A DNA stretch of 64,000 nt from an uncultured Pelagibacteraceae bacterium (GTDB lineage: Bacteria > Pseudomonadota > Alphaproteobacteria > Pelagibacterales > Pelagibacteraceae). Both the position numbers and the translations under genes were made by a program. Positions 1 to 10,812 of the stretch are shown here, in pieces. Position 1 is the first letter of the stretch. Every line of letters begins with the position of its first letter. Under the pieces are notes generated by a model. The model ran no database searches, had not been told where the DNA came from, and was given only the letters and a program-made list of their open reading frames with translations. The DNA lies in NCBI GenBank assembly GCA_902614835.1, contig CACMMU010000002.1, forward strand, positions 1-64,000, in the 5' to 3' direction.

Positions 1-1
1 C

Positions 2-154
2 ATACCTCTTTTCATTCCATTGTATGTTGCATGGTTTTTTTATATGTTCAGATTTTATGCAATGCCATATATCTTGGGCTATGATGTAATGGGAATGCTA
101 TCTTTTCCATTAGAAAGTGATATTGCAAAAGAAATTTATCGTTTATTTAATTAA
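2..154 (+). CDS. C-terminal fragment of a small hydrophobic membrane protein (5' end outside window), possible partner of the downstream symporter
   Basis: Open frame from window edge: IPLFIPLYVAWFFYMFRFYAMPYILGYDVMGMLSFPLESDIAKEIYRLFN*; ends 2 nt before the symporter ATG. Confidence 0.5.
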   Translation: MPLFIPLYVAWFFYMFRFYAMPYILGYDVMGMLSFPLESDIAKEIYRLFN

Positions 155-156
155 AA

Positions 157-2082
157 ATGCAAACCAAAATTTACTTTTTAATATTTTTTTTATTACTTTT
201 TTGGACTTATTGTCTTTATTGGCCTTTTAAAAAACAAAAGAAAATTAATACCCCGGTTGAGTTTTTTATTTACGGTAGACAGATGCCAGGGTGGATATTT
301 ACCCTTGTCGCAACTACAACTATTTTCTCTGGTTGGTTTTTCATAGCTCATCCATCATTAATTTTTGTTAATGGACTTCCATACGCAATGACATCGCTAT
401 CGGTAATAATGATACCACTAGTTGGGGCATTTTTTATGAAAAGGCAATGGATGCTTTGTAAAAAATTTGGCTTTGTTACTCCAAGTGAAATGATTGCAGC
501 ATACTTTAGGAGTGAGATAATTAGAATTTTAGTTGTTATTGTTACCTTGCTTTTTGCAATACCTTTTCTATCACTTCAACTTGCATTCGCTGGAAAAATG
601 ATAAGTATAGTTTCTGATGGTATTATTGGATCTGGTTCCGCGTCATTATTAATGGGTTCTGTTGTTGTTATATATATTGGTTTAATGGGAATAAGATCGA
701 TTGTTTACATAGATACACTTCAATTTTTCCTTTTTTTATTTGGTATAATAGCTTTAGGATTTATTGTTTATGACCTTGTTGGTGGTTGGGGATTGCTGAA
801 TGAAAGCTTATCAAGAGTTTCAGCTATTAAAGAAAAAATGTTTAATTTAAACTTGAACTATTCTGCATATTTATCATCCCCGGGAACTATACAAACTTCT
901 GAAGTTTTAGATAAAGATATAATGTACAGTGGTAAATGGACTAGTTCTTTAATTTTCACTTTTACTTTTGCGCTAACAGGCATCTTGCTCTCTCCTAATT
1001 TCACAATGCTTACATTTGCAAGTAAGGAAATTGGACCCTTTGCACCACAACAAGCTTGGTTCTCATCACTGTTGATGGGTTTAGTGGTTATTTTTTTTTC
1101 ATTGGCAATAGGTTTAGGCTCAATATTTCTTGGTGCTAATAACATCATAAATAATGCAGGAAAAAATATTTCAAATGTTTTACCCGAAAGCATATTCCCT
1201 GAAAATATAGATACAATCATACCGCATTTAATTAACTTAATTGGAGAATATTCTCCAATTTTTTTCGCAATTTTAGTTGTTTGTGCTATTGCATCCTTCC
1301 AAGCTACTAGTAATTTTTATTTGAGCTCTAGCGCCATAGTAACTAGAGACATCATAAAGAAATACTTTTTACCAAATATGAAAGCAAGCGAGCAAATTTT
1401 TACATCAAGAATAATTGTAATGTTAATTTTTCTTGCATCATTATCATTATCACTCGGTTCTTCTGAAAAGATTTTAACTTTAGGAAGTTTTTCACTAAGC
1501 ATCGGTTGTCAAATGTTAGTTCCTTTAATTGCGTTATGTTATTTCCCCTGGTTTACTAAACAAGGAATTAGTTTTGGTTTAGTGGTAGGGATTTTTGTTG
1601 TATTTCTTACTGAAGAGCTCGGTCAATCAACTTTTGGGCATATTTTGCCATGGAATAAGTGGCCGTTTACAATTCATTCTTCCTTCTGGGGAGTGCTTTT
1701 GAATTTAGTAGCTGCATCAATTATCTCATTTATTACACAAGATTCTAAAGAGAATGCCAACAAACACAAATTTCATGACTTCATAGACGACTATAAGTCG
1801 GTGTCTTTTCTCAAAAGAAGCTTGAAACCTAGTGCATGGATTGTGACAGTTGTTTGGATGTTTTTTGCAGTTGGGCCAGGTTTAGTTTTAGGAAATGACT
1901 TCTTCGGAAGACCCAAAAGTGTTGAAAGTTGGTCTTTTGGAATGCCGTCTTTGTGGGTATGGCAAATTATTTTTTGGATTATTGGTGTTTTTATCGTATG
2001 GTTTCTTGCGTCAAAAATGGAAATGTCTACATCAACAAGTAAAAATATTATATCTCAAAGTGAAGATGCATCTGGATATTAA
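157..2082 (+). CDS. Sodium/solute symporter (SSS) family transporter
   Basis: 641 aa, many TM segments, SSS-like sequence (FFIYGRQMPGWIFTLVATTTIFSGWFF..., GLMGIRSIVYIDTLQFF). Confidence 0.75.
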   Translation: MQTKIYFLIFFLLLFWTYCLYWPFKKQKKINTPVEFFIYGRQMPGWIFTLVATTTIFSGWFFIAHPSLIFVNGLPYAMTSLSVIMIPLVGAFFMKRQWMLCKKFGFVTPSEMIAAYFRSEIIRILVVIVTLLFAIPFLSLQLAFAGKMISIVSDGIIGSGSASLLMGSVVVIYIGLMGIRSIVYIDTLQFFLFLFGIIALGFIVYDLVGGWGLLNESLSRVSAIKEKMFNLNLNYSAYLSSPGTIQTSEVLDKDIMYSGKWTSSLIFTFTFALTGILLSPNFTMLTFASKEIGPFAPQQAWFSSLLMGLVVIFFSLAIGLGSIFLGANNIINNAGKNISNVLPESIFPENIDTIIPHLINLIGEYSPIFFAILVVCAIASFQATSNFYLSSSAIVTRDIIKKYFLPNMKASEQIFTSRIIVMLIFLASLSLSLGSSEKILTLGSFSLSIGCQMLVPLIALCYFPWFTKQGISFGLVVGIFVVFLTEELGQSTFGHILPWNKWPFTIHSSFWGVLLNLVAASIISFITQDSKENANKHKFHDFIDDYKSVSFLKRSLKPSAWIVTVVWMFFAVGPGLVLGNDFFGRPKSVESWSFGMPSLWVWQIIFWIIGVFIVWFLASKMEMSTSTSKNIISQSEDASGY

Positions 2083-2083
2083 A

Positions 2084-2746
2084 ATGAGTAATTCTATTAA
2101 AATATCACCTTCTATTTTATCCGCAGATTTTAGTAAGTTAGGCGAAGAAATAATAAATTTAGATAAAGCTGGCGCAGATTATATTCATGTTGATGTAATG
2201 GATGGGCATTTTGTTCCAAATATAACAATAGGACCTGAAGTAATAAAAAAACTTAGACCATTAACAAAAAAAACTTTTGACGTTCATTTGATGATATCAC
2301 CTGTAAATAATTATATTGAGCAATTTGCTTTGGCTGGGGCAGATATTATTACTTTTCATCCAGAAGCTACTGAAGATACCAATGAAACAATCAAATTAAT
2401 AAAAAATCATAAAAAGAAAGTTGGAATTTCTCTTAAACCTAAATCAAGTATTGATTTAATAACTAAGCATTTAGAAAATATTGATCTTGTTCTTATCATG
2501 AGTGTTGAGCCCGGTTTTGGAGGACAGAAATTTATGCCAGAAGTTATTGAAAAGGTTAAAGAAATTAAAAAGATAGTTTCAGAAAAAAAATTAAACATTG
2601 ATATCGAAATAGATGGCGGAATTAATTTTGAGAATTGTAAAGTGGTAAAAAATGCTGGGGCTAATGTTTTGGTATCGGGTTCGACAATTTTCAAAGAAAA
2701 TAGTGGAAATATTAAAAAAAATATTAGTTTACTTCGTTCTAATTAA
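2084..2746 (+). CDS. rpe: Ribulose-phosphate 3-epimerase
   Basis: ISPSILSADFSKLGEE, VDVMDGHFVPNITIGP, SVEPGFGGQKF, EIDGGIN; real start is the internal ATG at 2084, right after the symporter stop. Confidence 0.95.
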   Translation: MSNSIKISPSILSADFSKLGEEIINLDKAGADYIHVDVMDGHFVPNITIGPEVIKKLRPLTKKTFDVHLMISPVNNYIEQFALAGADIITFHPEATEDTNETIKLIKNHKKKVGISLKPKSSIDLITKHLENIDLVLIMSVEPGFGGQKFMPEVIEKVKEIKKIVSEKKLNIDIEIDGGINFENCKVVKNAGANVLVSGSTIFKENSGNIKKNISLLRSN

Positions 2747-2749
2747 TAG

Positions 2750-4399
2750 ATGTTTAATCTAAAAAGTGTCTATCTTTATTTATTTTCAATTAAAAGGTTG
2801 ATATTAAAATCTCTAAAAGAATTTTTTTTTTTAACTAGCTTTTATAATAGATCTCTGAACTCTCAGACTCCATCAAGGCTTTTTTTTCAACCCAATCCCT
2901 ATCTTCTGTCTCCAATGTTCAACCATGAAAGCTTTATATTTAAAATTTCAAGAGAAAGTATTTATAATTTTTGGAATAAGAATCTAACTCAAAGAGAAAA
3001 AAAAAGTATTCATAATTTTTTATGGCTAAACTTAATTGATAGAAAAAATGAAAAAGTAATTATCCAAAAAATAATAAAAGACTGGATAAGTAAATTTAAT
3101 AATTATAAAAAAGAAGTTTGGGATGAAAAAATAATTTCTAAAAGAATAATATCGTGGTTATCAAATTCTGACATTATTTTAAGTAAAACGGAAAAAGATT
3201 TTGAAAAAAAATTTTTAAACTGTTTAATTAGACAAATTAATTTTCTTAAAAAGAATTTGACAACAAATACACATGAAACAAATAGGATTTTATCAATCAG
3301 TGCTATAATATTATCTGGCTTAGTATTTAAAGAATATTACAGCAATTATACGAATGGAATAAGAGAACTTAAAAAGTTTATTGATAATTTTTTTGATGAA
3401 GATGGATTCCCCAAAAACAGAAACTTAGAAAATCTGATTATCTTTCTTCAATATTTTGTGTTGATAAAAGAGTGGTCCAAGAATGCGCAAGAAAATGTTC
3501 CAGAATATCTCGATGAAATCATAGAAAAAAATATAACTTGTTTAAATTCTTTTAATAACTCCAATAAAAAAATTCCATTATTTAACGGTTGCACTGAAAG
3601 AGATATGGATAATTTTATTAAATATTTACAGAAATTAAACTATAAAGTTGAAGATAAACTTTCTTTTGTAGGTAAAATTCAAATAATTAAAAATAAAAAA
3701 ATGACTTTATATTTTGACTCGGGTGGTCCCCCTGATTATAAATTATCGAAAGACTATCAGTCTGGTCCTTTATCTTTCGAATATTTTTCTGATAATAATA
3801 AAATTATCACTAATTGTGGATATGGAAGAAAAATCTCAAAAAAAATTCGGCTCATAAGTAAACTTACCTCGGCTCAATCCACCTTGTGTTTGAATGATGT
3901 TTCGGTAGTTAAGTTCAAAAGAAATAGTTTAATTAATAAAGCATATGGTTCAACAATAGATGAAAGTTTTAAGATAATCGATATTCAAAGAGAAGAAAAT
4001 AAAAAAGAGACAATTGTATCGGCAACACATAACGCTTATTTAAGAAAATTTGGTTACTTACATAAAAGAGAAATAAAATTTTTAAAGAAAGAAAATATAT
4101 TGCAAGGAAAAGATTTTTTATTGAAAAAAAATAGTAATCAGGATAAAACAAATTTTAGTATTAGATTTCACATATATCCTGGGATAGAAGCTTTCAAAAC
4201 TGTTGGTGGAAATGATATACTTCTTCAAATAAGCAAAAATAATTCATTGATTTTTTCAGTTAAGAGTCAAGATATTCAGATTGAAAAAAGTTTGTTTTTA
4301 GGAAGAAGTAGAATATTGAATAATAATTGTATAGTTATTTATGGAAGTACACTGAATCAAGATAAAACAATTGAATGGGAATTAAAAGAAACTGTTTAA
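2750..4399 (+). CDS. Heparinase II/III family protein
   Basis: C-terminal heparinase-like region (YFDSGGPPDYKLSKDYQSGPLSFEY...), located between rpe and purH as in many alphaproteobacteria. Confidence 0.75.
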   Translation: MFNLKSVYLYLFSIKRLILKSLKEFFFLTSFYNRSLNSQTPSRLFFQPNPYLLSPMFNHESFIFKISRESIYNFWNKNLTQREKKSIHNFLWLNLIDRKNEKVIIQKIIKDWISKFNNYKKEVWDEKIISKRIISWLSNSDIILSKTEKDFEKKFLNCLIRQINFLKKNLTTNTHETNRILSISAIILSGLVFKEYYSNYTNGIRELKKFIDNFFDEDGFPKNRNLENLIIFLQYFVLIKEWSKNAQENVPEYLDEIIEKNITCLNSFNNSNKKIPLFNGCTERDMDNFIKYLQKLNYKVEDKLSFVGKIQIIKNKKMTLYFDSGGPPDYKLSKDYQSGPLSFEYFSDNNKIITNCGYGRKISKKIRLISKLTSAQSTLCLNDVSVVKFKRNSLINKAYGSTIDESFKIIDIQREENKKETIVSATHNAYLRKFGYLHKREIKFLKKENILQGKDFLLKKNSNQDKTNFSIRFHIYPGIEAFKTVGGNDILLQISKNNSLIFSVKSQDIQIEKSLFLGRSRILNNNCIVIYGSTLNQDKTIEWELKETV

Positions 4400-5938
4400 A
4401 TGAAAAACAAAAAAATAAATAATGCACTAATATCAGTGTCAGATAAAAGCGGTTTAGAAAAACTTCTTAAGAATTTATCTAAGTACAAAATTAATATTAT
4501 AAGCTCGGGGGGTACCTTTAAAAAAATAAAAAAGCTTGGATATAAATGTCAGGAAATTTCAAAGTATACTAAATTTAACGAAATGTTAGATGGAAGAGTT
4601 AAAACTCTACATCCCAAAATACATGCGGGTATACTTAATGATAGATCAAACAAAAAACACAGGCGGGAGATGTTGAAGAAAAATTTTAAAAATATAGACC
4701 TGGTAATTGTAAATTTTTATCCATTTCTCCAAGTTACAAAAAATAAAAATCAAAGAAGAATAATTGAAAATATTGATATAGGTGGTCCTACTATGGTTCG
4801 AGCTGCTGCAAAGAATTTTAAAAATGTATCCATTATAACTAATACTGGTGATTACGATGAGCTTATTAGGGAACTCAGAAGACACAATGGGGACACCAGT
4901 TTAAAATTTCGAGAAAATTTAGCTAGAAAAGCTTTTGGCCAGACTTCATATTATGATTCTATTATATCTAATTGGTTTAATAAAAAGCTAAATATCAAGT
5001 TTCCTGAAATAAGAACTATATACGGAAAAAAAATTTCACAATTAAGATATGGCGAAAACCCACATCAACAAGGAAGTTTGTATTTGATAGATGAAAATCT
5101 GGGTCTCAAAAAAATTAAAGGGAAGGCATTAAGTTTTAATAATTATAATGATATATTTACTGGATTAGAAATCTTAGGATCTTTCAAGAAACCAGGAACC
5201 GTTATAATCAAACATGCAAACCCATCTGGGGCATCGATTAATGGATCACCTATTAGGACATTTGAAGAGTCATTTGATTGTGATCCCGTGAGCGCATTTG
5301 GTGGTGTAGTTGTTTGTAATTTTAAAATAACCAAAAAAATTGCAAGAAAAATGTCATCTATATTCTTTGAAGTTATTTTGTTCAAAGGTATTGAAAAAGA
5401 AGCTCTTAAAGTCTTTGAAACTAAAAAAAATTTAATATTAATTGATATATCAAAATTTAAAAACCAAATTGGTCAACAAATTAAATATTTTAATAACTCA
5501 TTTTTAGTACAGGATCGAAACTCAAAAGTAATAGATAACAAAAAAATTAAGTTTGTAACAAAGTTAAAGCCTAATAAAAAAGAATTAAAATATGCAGAAT
5601 TTGCACTAAATATTTGTAAATATGTAAAATCAAATTCTATTGTTATCACAAAAGGATTTTCAACAATCGGTATTGGGGCTGGTCAACCCAGTAGATTGGA
5701 TAGCTGTAAAATAGCCACTCAGAAAGCAAGTAAATTTCAGATTAAAAAACTTAAAAATTCTATAGCTGCGTCAGACGCCTTTTTTCCTTTTACTGATGGA
5801 GTAAAAAAACTTATAAAGTCTGGGGTAAAATTAATTATTCAACCGGGTGGTTCAATTAGAGATAAAGAGTCTATAGAAGTCGCTAATAAAGCAAAAATTA
5901 AAATGATTTTTACAAATATTCGACACTTTAATCACTAG
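4400..5938 (+). CDS. purH: Bifunctional AICAR formyltransferase/IMP cyclohydrolase
   Basis: [58 protein letters not shown]. Confidence 0.97.
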   Translation: MKNKKINNALISVSDKSGLEKLLKNLSKYKINIISSGGTFKKIKKLGYKCQEISKYTKFNEMLDGRVKTLHPKIHAGILNDRSNKKHRREMLKKNFKNIDLVIVNFYPFLQVTKNKNQRRIIENIDIGGPTMVRAAAKNFKNVSIITNTGDYDELIRELRRHNGDTSLKFRENLARKAFGQTSYYDSIISNWFNKKLNIKFPEIRTIYGKKISQLRYGENPHQQGSLYLIDENLGLKKIKGKALSFNNYNDIFTGLEILGSFKKPGTVIIKHANPSGASINGSPIRTFEESFDCDPVSAFGGVVVCNFKITKKIARKMSSIFFEVILFKGIEKEALKVFETKKNLILIDISKFKNQIGQQIKYFNNSFLVQDRNSKVIDNKKIKFVTKLKPNKKELKYAEFALNICKYVKSNSIVITKGFSTIGIGAGQPSRLDSCKIATQKASKFQIKKLKNSIAASDAFFPFTDGVKKLIKSGVKLIIQPGGSIRDKESIEVANKAKIKMIFTNIRHFNH

Positions 5939-7206
5939 CTTGGTTTGTTCATCGAAACAAAGAAATCAGCGTTATTTTTTGTATTTTTTAGTTTTGACAT
6001 TAAGAATTCTATACCGTCCATTGTTCCCATTGGACTGATTATTCTCCTTAGTACGTTTACTTTTGTTAAATCTTCTTTTTTAAATAAAAGTTCTTCTCTT
6101 CTTGTACCTGATCTTGTTATGTCGATTGCTGGATAAATTCTTTTATCAGCAATTTTTCTATCAAGTATTAACTCTGAATTCCCTGTTCCCTTAAACTCCT
6201 CGAAGATTACTTCGTCCATTCTACTACCTGTATCAACTAAAGCCGTGGATATAATTGTTAGAGAGCCACCTTGTTCAACGTTTCTTGCTGCTCCAAAAAA
6301 TCTTTTCGGACGCTGTAGTGCATTTGCATCCACACCTCCAGTTAAAACTTTACCAGAGCTTGGAACAACTGCGTTATATGCTCTTCCCAACCTAGTGATA
6401 GAGTCCAATAAAATAACAACATCTTTTTTATGTTCTACTAATCTTTTTGCTTTTTCTATTACCATTTCAGCTACTGCTACATGTCGCGCTGCTGGTTCAT
6501 CAAAGGTGGAACTGATTACCTCACCTTTAACGGTTCTTTGCATGTCAGTCACCTCTTCTGGCCTCTCATCTATTAGAAGAACCATCAAGTAACATTCGGG
6601 ATGATTAACTGCAAGAGAGTGGGCTATGTTTTGCAAGATAATAGTTTTTCCTGCTTTTGGAGGAGAGATAATAAGAGATCTTTGTCCTTTCCCTATAGGA
6701 CTAACCAAATCAATCAATCTAGCAGTTTGATCTGGTCTTTTTTCTTCAGTGTTTTTTTCAGTTTCCATTTTCAACTGATGATCGGGATAAAGCGGTGTTA
6801 AGTTATCAAAGGCAATTTTATTCCGTCCTTTTTCTGGATTCTCAAAATTTATTTGGTTTACTTTTAAAAGAGCGAAATATCTTTCTGCATCTTTAGGAGC
6901 TCTAATCTCTCCTTCAACTGAGTCACCTGTTCTTAAACCAAACCTTCTGATTTGACTCGGGCTCACATATATATCATCTGGGCCAGGCAGGTAATTTGAT
7001 TCGATCGCTCTTAAAAATCCAAAACCATCCTGTAAAACTTCTAGAACGCCCCCACCAGTGATTTGTTCATTTTTTTCTGCTAACTTTTTTAAGATAGAAA
7101 ATAATATCTCTTGTTTTCTGAGTGTGCTTGGATTTTCAATACCAAGCTTTTCTGCTTGTGAAATAAGCTCAGATGGCGATTGCTTTTTTAGTTCTTGTAA
7201 GTTCAT
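5935..7206 (-). CDS. rho: Transcription termination factor Rho
   Basis: [62 protein letters not shown]. Confidence 0.98.
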   Translation of the reverse strand: MNLQELKKQSPSELISQAEKLGIENPSTLRKQEILFSILKKLAEKNEQITGGGVLEVLQDGFGFLRAIESNYLPGPDDIYVSPSQIRRFGLRTGDSVEGEIRAPKDAERYFALLKVNQINFENPEKGRNKIAFDNLTPLYPDHQLKMETEKNTEEKRPDQTARLIDLVSPIGKGQRSLIISPPKAGKTIILQNIAHSLAVNHPECYLMVLLIDERPEEVTDMQRTVKGEVISSTFDEPAARHVAVAEMVIEKAKRLVEHKKDVVILLDSITRLGRAYNAVVPSSGKVLTGGVDANALQRPKRFFGAARNVEQGGSLTIISTALVDTGSRMDEVIFEEFKGTGNSELILDRKIADKRIYPAIDITRSGTRREELLFKKEDLTKVNVLRRIISPMGTMDGIEFLMSKLKNTKNNADFFVSMNKPS

Positions 7207-7287
7207 AAGGATTAATTATTAAAAGGTAAGTAGCATTAATATAGTTAATTAAATTTAATATTCAAGTGTAAATAGACCTAAAAATCA

Positions 7288-7719
7288 TTAAATTGGCTTA
7301 AAAACAACTAAAAATATTATAATTATAAGTAGGACTGTTGGGACTTCATTAATGATTCTAAAAAATTTTGGAGTATGACCATTTTCATTATTGCTAAACT
7401 TCTTGAGACAATTAAATAGAAAGAAATGATAGAAAGTTAATGAGATAACCAAAATAATTTTGGCTAATAACCAACTGTCTTTTAGTGAGTGTATTCCAAT
7501 CGAGTGAATTAATAGAAAACCGAACAGCCATGATAAGATCATCGCTGGGTTCATTATGTATAGAAATAATCTTCTTTCCATTATCTTAAAAACTTCTTTA
7601 ACTTCATCTTTATTAGTTTCTGCATGATAGACAAAAATTCTCGGTAAATACAATAGGCCTGCCATCCACGATATTACAGCTATTAGATGAAGCGCTTTAA
7701 AAGTTAAATATGCATTCAT
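7288..7719 (-). CDS. hemJ: Protoporphyrinogen IX oxidase HemJ-like membrane protein
   Basis: KALHLIAVISWMAGLLYLPRIFVYH; adjacent to hemH/hemE. Confidence 0.88.
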   Translation of the reverse strand: MNAYLTFKALHLIAVISWMAGLLYLPRIFVYHAETNKDEVKEVFKIMERRLFLYIMNPAMILSWLFGFLLIHSIGIHSLKDSWLLAKIILVISLTFYHFFLFNCLKKFSNNENGHTPKFFRIINEVPTVLLIIIIFLVVFKPI

Positions 7720-8714
7720 TTTACCATGTATTTTTTTGCCAAATGCTCAAGTAAATCAATATGATCTTTGCCGTCGTTGAGACATGGCACAACATCAAAA
7801 TTTTTTCCACCGCTGCTTAAGAAACTTTCCCTGCCCTGAATAGATATTTCCTCTAAAGTTTCAACGCAATCAGATGAAAAACCCGGGCATATTACTAAAA
7901 TATTTTTCTTTCCTTCTTTGGGTAAACTTTCCAAAGTTTTATCGGTGTAGGGCTTTAGCCATTCCTGAGGTCCAAATCGAGACTGGAAGGTTGTTTGGAT
8001 AGGGATTTTAGTAAATTTCTCTGACAAAAGTCTTGATGTTTTTTGGCAGTAGCAGTGATAAGGGTCTCCTTTGTCAAAATATTTTTTTGGTATACCGTGG
8101 TAAGAGGCCACTATTAAATCTGGTTTCCAATTTATCTCTGAAATTTTCTTATTCAAACTTTTTTCTAAAGCGGTGATGTAAAGTGGCTCAGACTCATAAT
8201 GAGGTATAATTTGCAGACTAGGTTGCCACCTCATGTCAATCAAAGATCTAAAAACTTCATCGCAAACAGTAGCGGTCGTTGCGGCTGCATATTGTGGGTA
8301 CAAGGGAATAACGATTATTCTTTCACAACCATTGTTTTGAAGTTTTTTCATCTTACTTCTTATGCTTGGTGAACCATATCTCATGGCAAAATCTGTTATA
8401 ACTTTGTCGTTGTCTAATTTTTCGCTAAGTTTTTTTGTTTGCATCTCGGTATAATGTCTAAGTGGAGATACATTTTTATCTTTCATCCATATTTCTTTAT
8501 AAGCTTTGGCAGTTTTTGAAGGACGAAAGTTTAAAATAAAAACATTTAAAATAATCTTCCATAAAATTGGGTTCAATTCTATAACTCTTTTATCAGATAA
8601 AAATTCTTTTAAATATTTTCTTATATCCCACCAGCTTGTGGAGTCCGGTGTTCCTAAATTTACTAGTAACAAGCCTGTTCTTCCATAATTAATTTTAGGA
8701 TGATCTTCTTTCAT
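7716..8714 (-). CDS. hemH: Ferrochelatase
   Basis: GLLLVNLGTPDS, MRYGSPSI, IPLYPQYAAATTATV, SYHGIPKKYFDKGDPYHCYCQKT, CPGFSSDCVETLEEI. Confidence 0.97.
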   Translation of the reverse strand: MKEDHPKINYGRTGLLLVNLGTPDSTSWWDIRKYLKEFLSDKRVIELNPILWKIILNVFILNFRPSKTAKAYKEIWMKDKNVSPLRHYTEMQTKKLSEKLDNDKVITDFAMRYGSPSIRSKMKKLQNNGCERIIVIPLYPQYAAATTATVCDEVFRSLIDMRWQPSLQIIPHYESEPLYITALEKSLNKKISEINWKPDLIVASYHGIPKKYFDKGDPYHCYCQKTSRLLSEKFTKIPIQTTFQSRFGPQEWLKPYTDKTLESLPKEGKKNILVICPGFSSDCVETLEEISIQGRESFLSSGGKNFDVVPCLNDGKDHIDLLEHLAKKYMVK

Positions 8715-9718
8715 TTGTTTCTTCTCACAAGTTCGGTTACATAAGTTATTGTCTCTGGCTTTGTCTCAGGAAGAACTCCATGACCCAGATTAAAAACATA
8801 AGGTGATCCTGAAAAAATTTCCAAATATTTTTTAACTTCTTTCTCGATAACCTCGTAATCTTTTAAAAGAATTTTTGGATCCAGGCCTCCTTGAACTGAA
8901 ACATTTTTTAAATTTTTTTTAATCCACATCGGATCTATATCATAATCTATATTAACACAGCTGGGTTTAACGGCTGAGCAGAAATCTAAATAATTTTTTC
9001 CTATACCTTTAGGAAAACATATTATGGGTATTTTTGACGATTTAAATTTATTTACTATTCTATAGGTTGGATCATAACAATATTTTTTTAAATAACTGTC
9101 TGGAAGCAAACCTGCCCAAGAATCAAAAATTTGGATAACAGTTGCACCAGATTTAATTTGATTTTCTATGTGTGAACAAATGGTTTCTTCTATTTTTTTT
9201 AATAATTTATCTCCAGAGTGCTGCTCGTTCATAATATTTTTTATATCAAAATCTTTTTTAGGTGATTTTTTATTCAACATGTAAACCAATATAGTCCATG
9301 GTGCCCCGACAAAACCGATTATATCTTTGCCTGTTGCTTCTTCTTTGACAGCTTGTATTGCGTTATATACGGGTTGCATGCTGGCTATAAATTCATTTTT
9401 TTTGGTTTTTATAACTTTATCTATATTTAGATTTCCTAGAACAGGTCCCTCACCTTTTATAAACTCTACGCTCTGCCCCAAACCATAAGGTATCATTAGT
9501 ATATCTGAGAAAATAATAGCTGCATCTAAATCAAATCTTTTAATTGGTTGTAAGGTAATTTCCTTAACAAGCTTAGTATCAAGACAGAGTTTAATAAAAT
9601 CTTGATTTTGCTTTCTTATTTCTCTGAATTCTGGCAAATATCTTCCAGCCTGTCTCATAAACCATATTGGTATATAAGATGAGTTTTTATTTATTATACA
9701 ATCAGATAGTTTATTCAT
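8711..9718 (-). CDS. hemE: Uroporphyrinogen decarboxylase
   Basis: PIWFMRQAGRYLPEFR, SDILMIPYGLGQSVEF, NLGHGVLPETKPE. Confidence 0.97.
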   Translation of the reverse strand: MNKLSDCIINKNSSYIPIWFMRQAGRYLPEFREIRKQNQDFIKLCLDTKLVKEITLQPIKRFDLDAAIIFSDILMIPYGLGQSVEFIKGEGPVLGNLNIDKVIKTKKNEFIASMQPVYNAIQAVKEEATGKDIIGFVGAPWTILVYMLNKKSPKKDFDIKNIMNEQHSGDKLLKKIEETICSHIENQIKSGATVIQIFDSWAGLLPDSYLKKYCYDPTYRIVNKFKSSKIPIICFPKGIGKNYLDFCSAVKPSCVNIDYDIDPMWIKKNLKNVSVQGGLDPKILLKDYEVIEKEVKKYLEIFSGSPYVFNLGHGVLPETKPETITYVTELVRRNK

Positions 9719-9990
9719 TTAATAATAGTATAAATTTATATTTTAATAGATGTAATAGGTCATGTTAGTTAGTGAAAATTGGACAAATTTCATTTTATTT
9801 ACAGCCTTAATGTATTAAAAAACCTTATAAAACTATCCTTTTCTTTGATATACACAATGTTAATTATTAAATATAAAATTATAAACATAATACAAACTGT
9901 TAAGTATTTGTTAATTAAAGTTAATAAAAAATCCATTTTATGATTATTCCTTGGTATTTATTAATTATACAAAACTAATTCACAGACTTA
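9719..9990. other. Candidate chromosomal replication origin (oriC) region
   Basis: 272-bp AT-rich gap between divergent hemE and ppsR; hemE-adjacent oriC is known in Caulobacter; three DnaA-box-like 9-mers with one mismatch (9795-9803 TTATTTACA, 9848-9856 ATATACACA, 9976-9984 TAATTCACA) and a TTAA-N7-TTAA (9900-9914). Confidence 0.45.
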
Positions 9991-10812
9991 ATGACAAATA
10001 AATATCAAATTTACTTAATATCAGATTCAACCGGTGAGACGCTTGATAGAACTTTTCTGGCACTACAATCTCAGTTTGCAAATTTTAATTATGAAAAGAA
10101 AGAATATGTTTTCATCAGAACCAATCAACAAATTGATAAAGTTATTAAAGAATGCGCAGGAAAAGAAAGTGTAATAATACTTTATACAATTGTTGATACT
10201 AAATTAGCTAAATTTTTAGACACAGAATGCAAAAAAAACAACATCCCTTGTTTTGGGGTTTTGGGAAATCTAATACTAAGTTTTTCAAAGCTCCTAAACC
10301 AAAAAGCAACCCACAAACCAAGCGCTCAACACGTTTTAGACGAAGATTATTATAAGAGGATCGAAGCCATACAATTTACAATGTCCCATGATGATGGAAA
10401 AAAAAATGAAGATATACCTAAGTCAGACATAGTTTTGCTGGGAGTTAGCAGAACAAGCAAAACACCCACTTCTATTTATCTGGCTAACCGAGGTTATAAA
10501 ACACTAAATATACCCCTTGTGTTAGAGCAAAATATTCCATTTCTTCTAGAGGAACCAAACATAAATTTGTGTGTGGTCGGTCTGTTCGCTGACGCTGAAA
10601 GATTAGCAGAAGTAAGAAAAACTAGAGTGAATGTAAACACATCTGTAGATCTGAAAACATATACTGATGTTGAAAAAATTAGAGCTGAGGTTGAAAGTTC
10701 AAAAAAAATGTTTAAAAAATTCAATTGGCCCTCAATAGATGTTACCAGAAGGTCTGTAGAGGAGACGGCCGCATCTATAATAAAAATATACGAGATTAAA
10801 AAAAACAAATGA
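9991..10812 (+). CDS. ppsR: Pyruvate, water dikinase/PPDK regulatory protein (kinase/pyrophosphorylase)
   Basis: YLISDSTGETLDRTFLALQSQF, GVSRTSKTPTSIYLANRGYKTLNIPLV. Confidence 0.93.
   Translation: MTNKYQIYLISDSTGETLDRTFLALQSQFANFNYEKKEYVFIRTNQQIDKVIKECAGKESVIILYTIVDTKLAKFLDTECKKNNIPCFGVLGNLILSFSKLLNQKATHKPSAQHVLDEDYYKRIEAIQFTMSHDDGKKNEDIPKSDIVLLGVSRTSKTPTSIYLANRGYKTLNIPLVLEQNIPFLLEEPNINLCVVGLFADAERLAEVRKTRVNVNTSVDLKTYTDVEKIRAEVESSKKMFKKFNWPSIDVTRRSVEETAASIIKIYEIKKNK

Noticed and set aside
858-1220. Antisense ORF (120 aa, -) inside the symporter
   Set aside because: No recognisable protein features; fully inside a clear coding gene on the other strand. The same applies to the other short opposite-strand ORFs, e.g. 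6245-6592, 15365-15691, 21651-21983, 33588-33992, 49708-50217.
1895-2083. N-terminal extension of the rpe ORF
   Set aside because: Overlaps the symporter in another frame; Rpe homology begins at ATG 2084.
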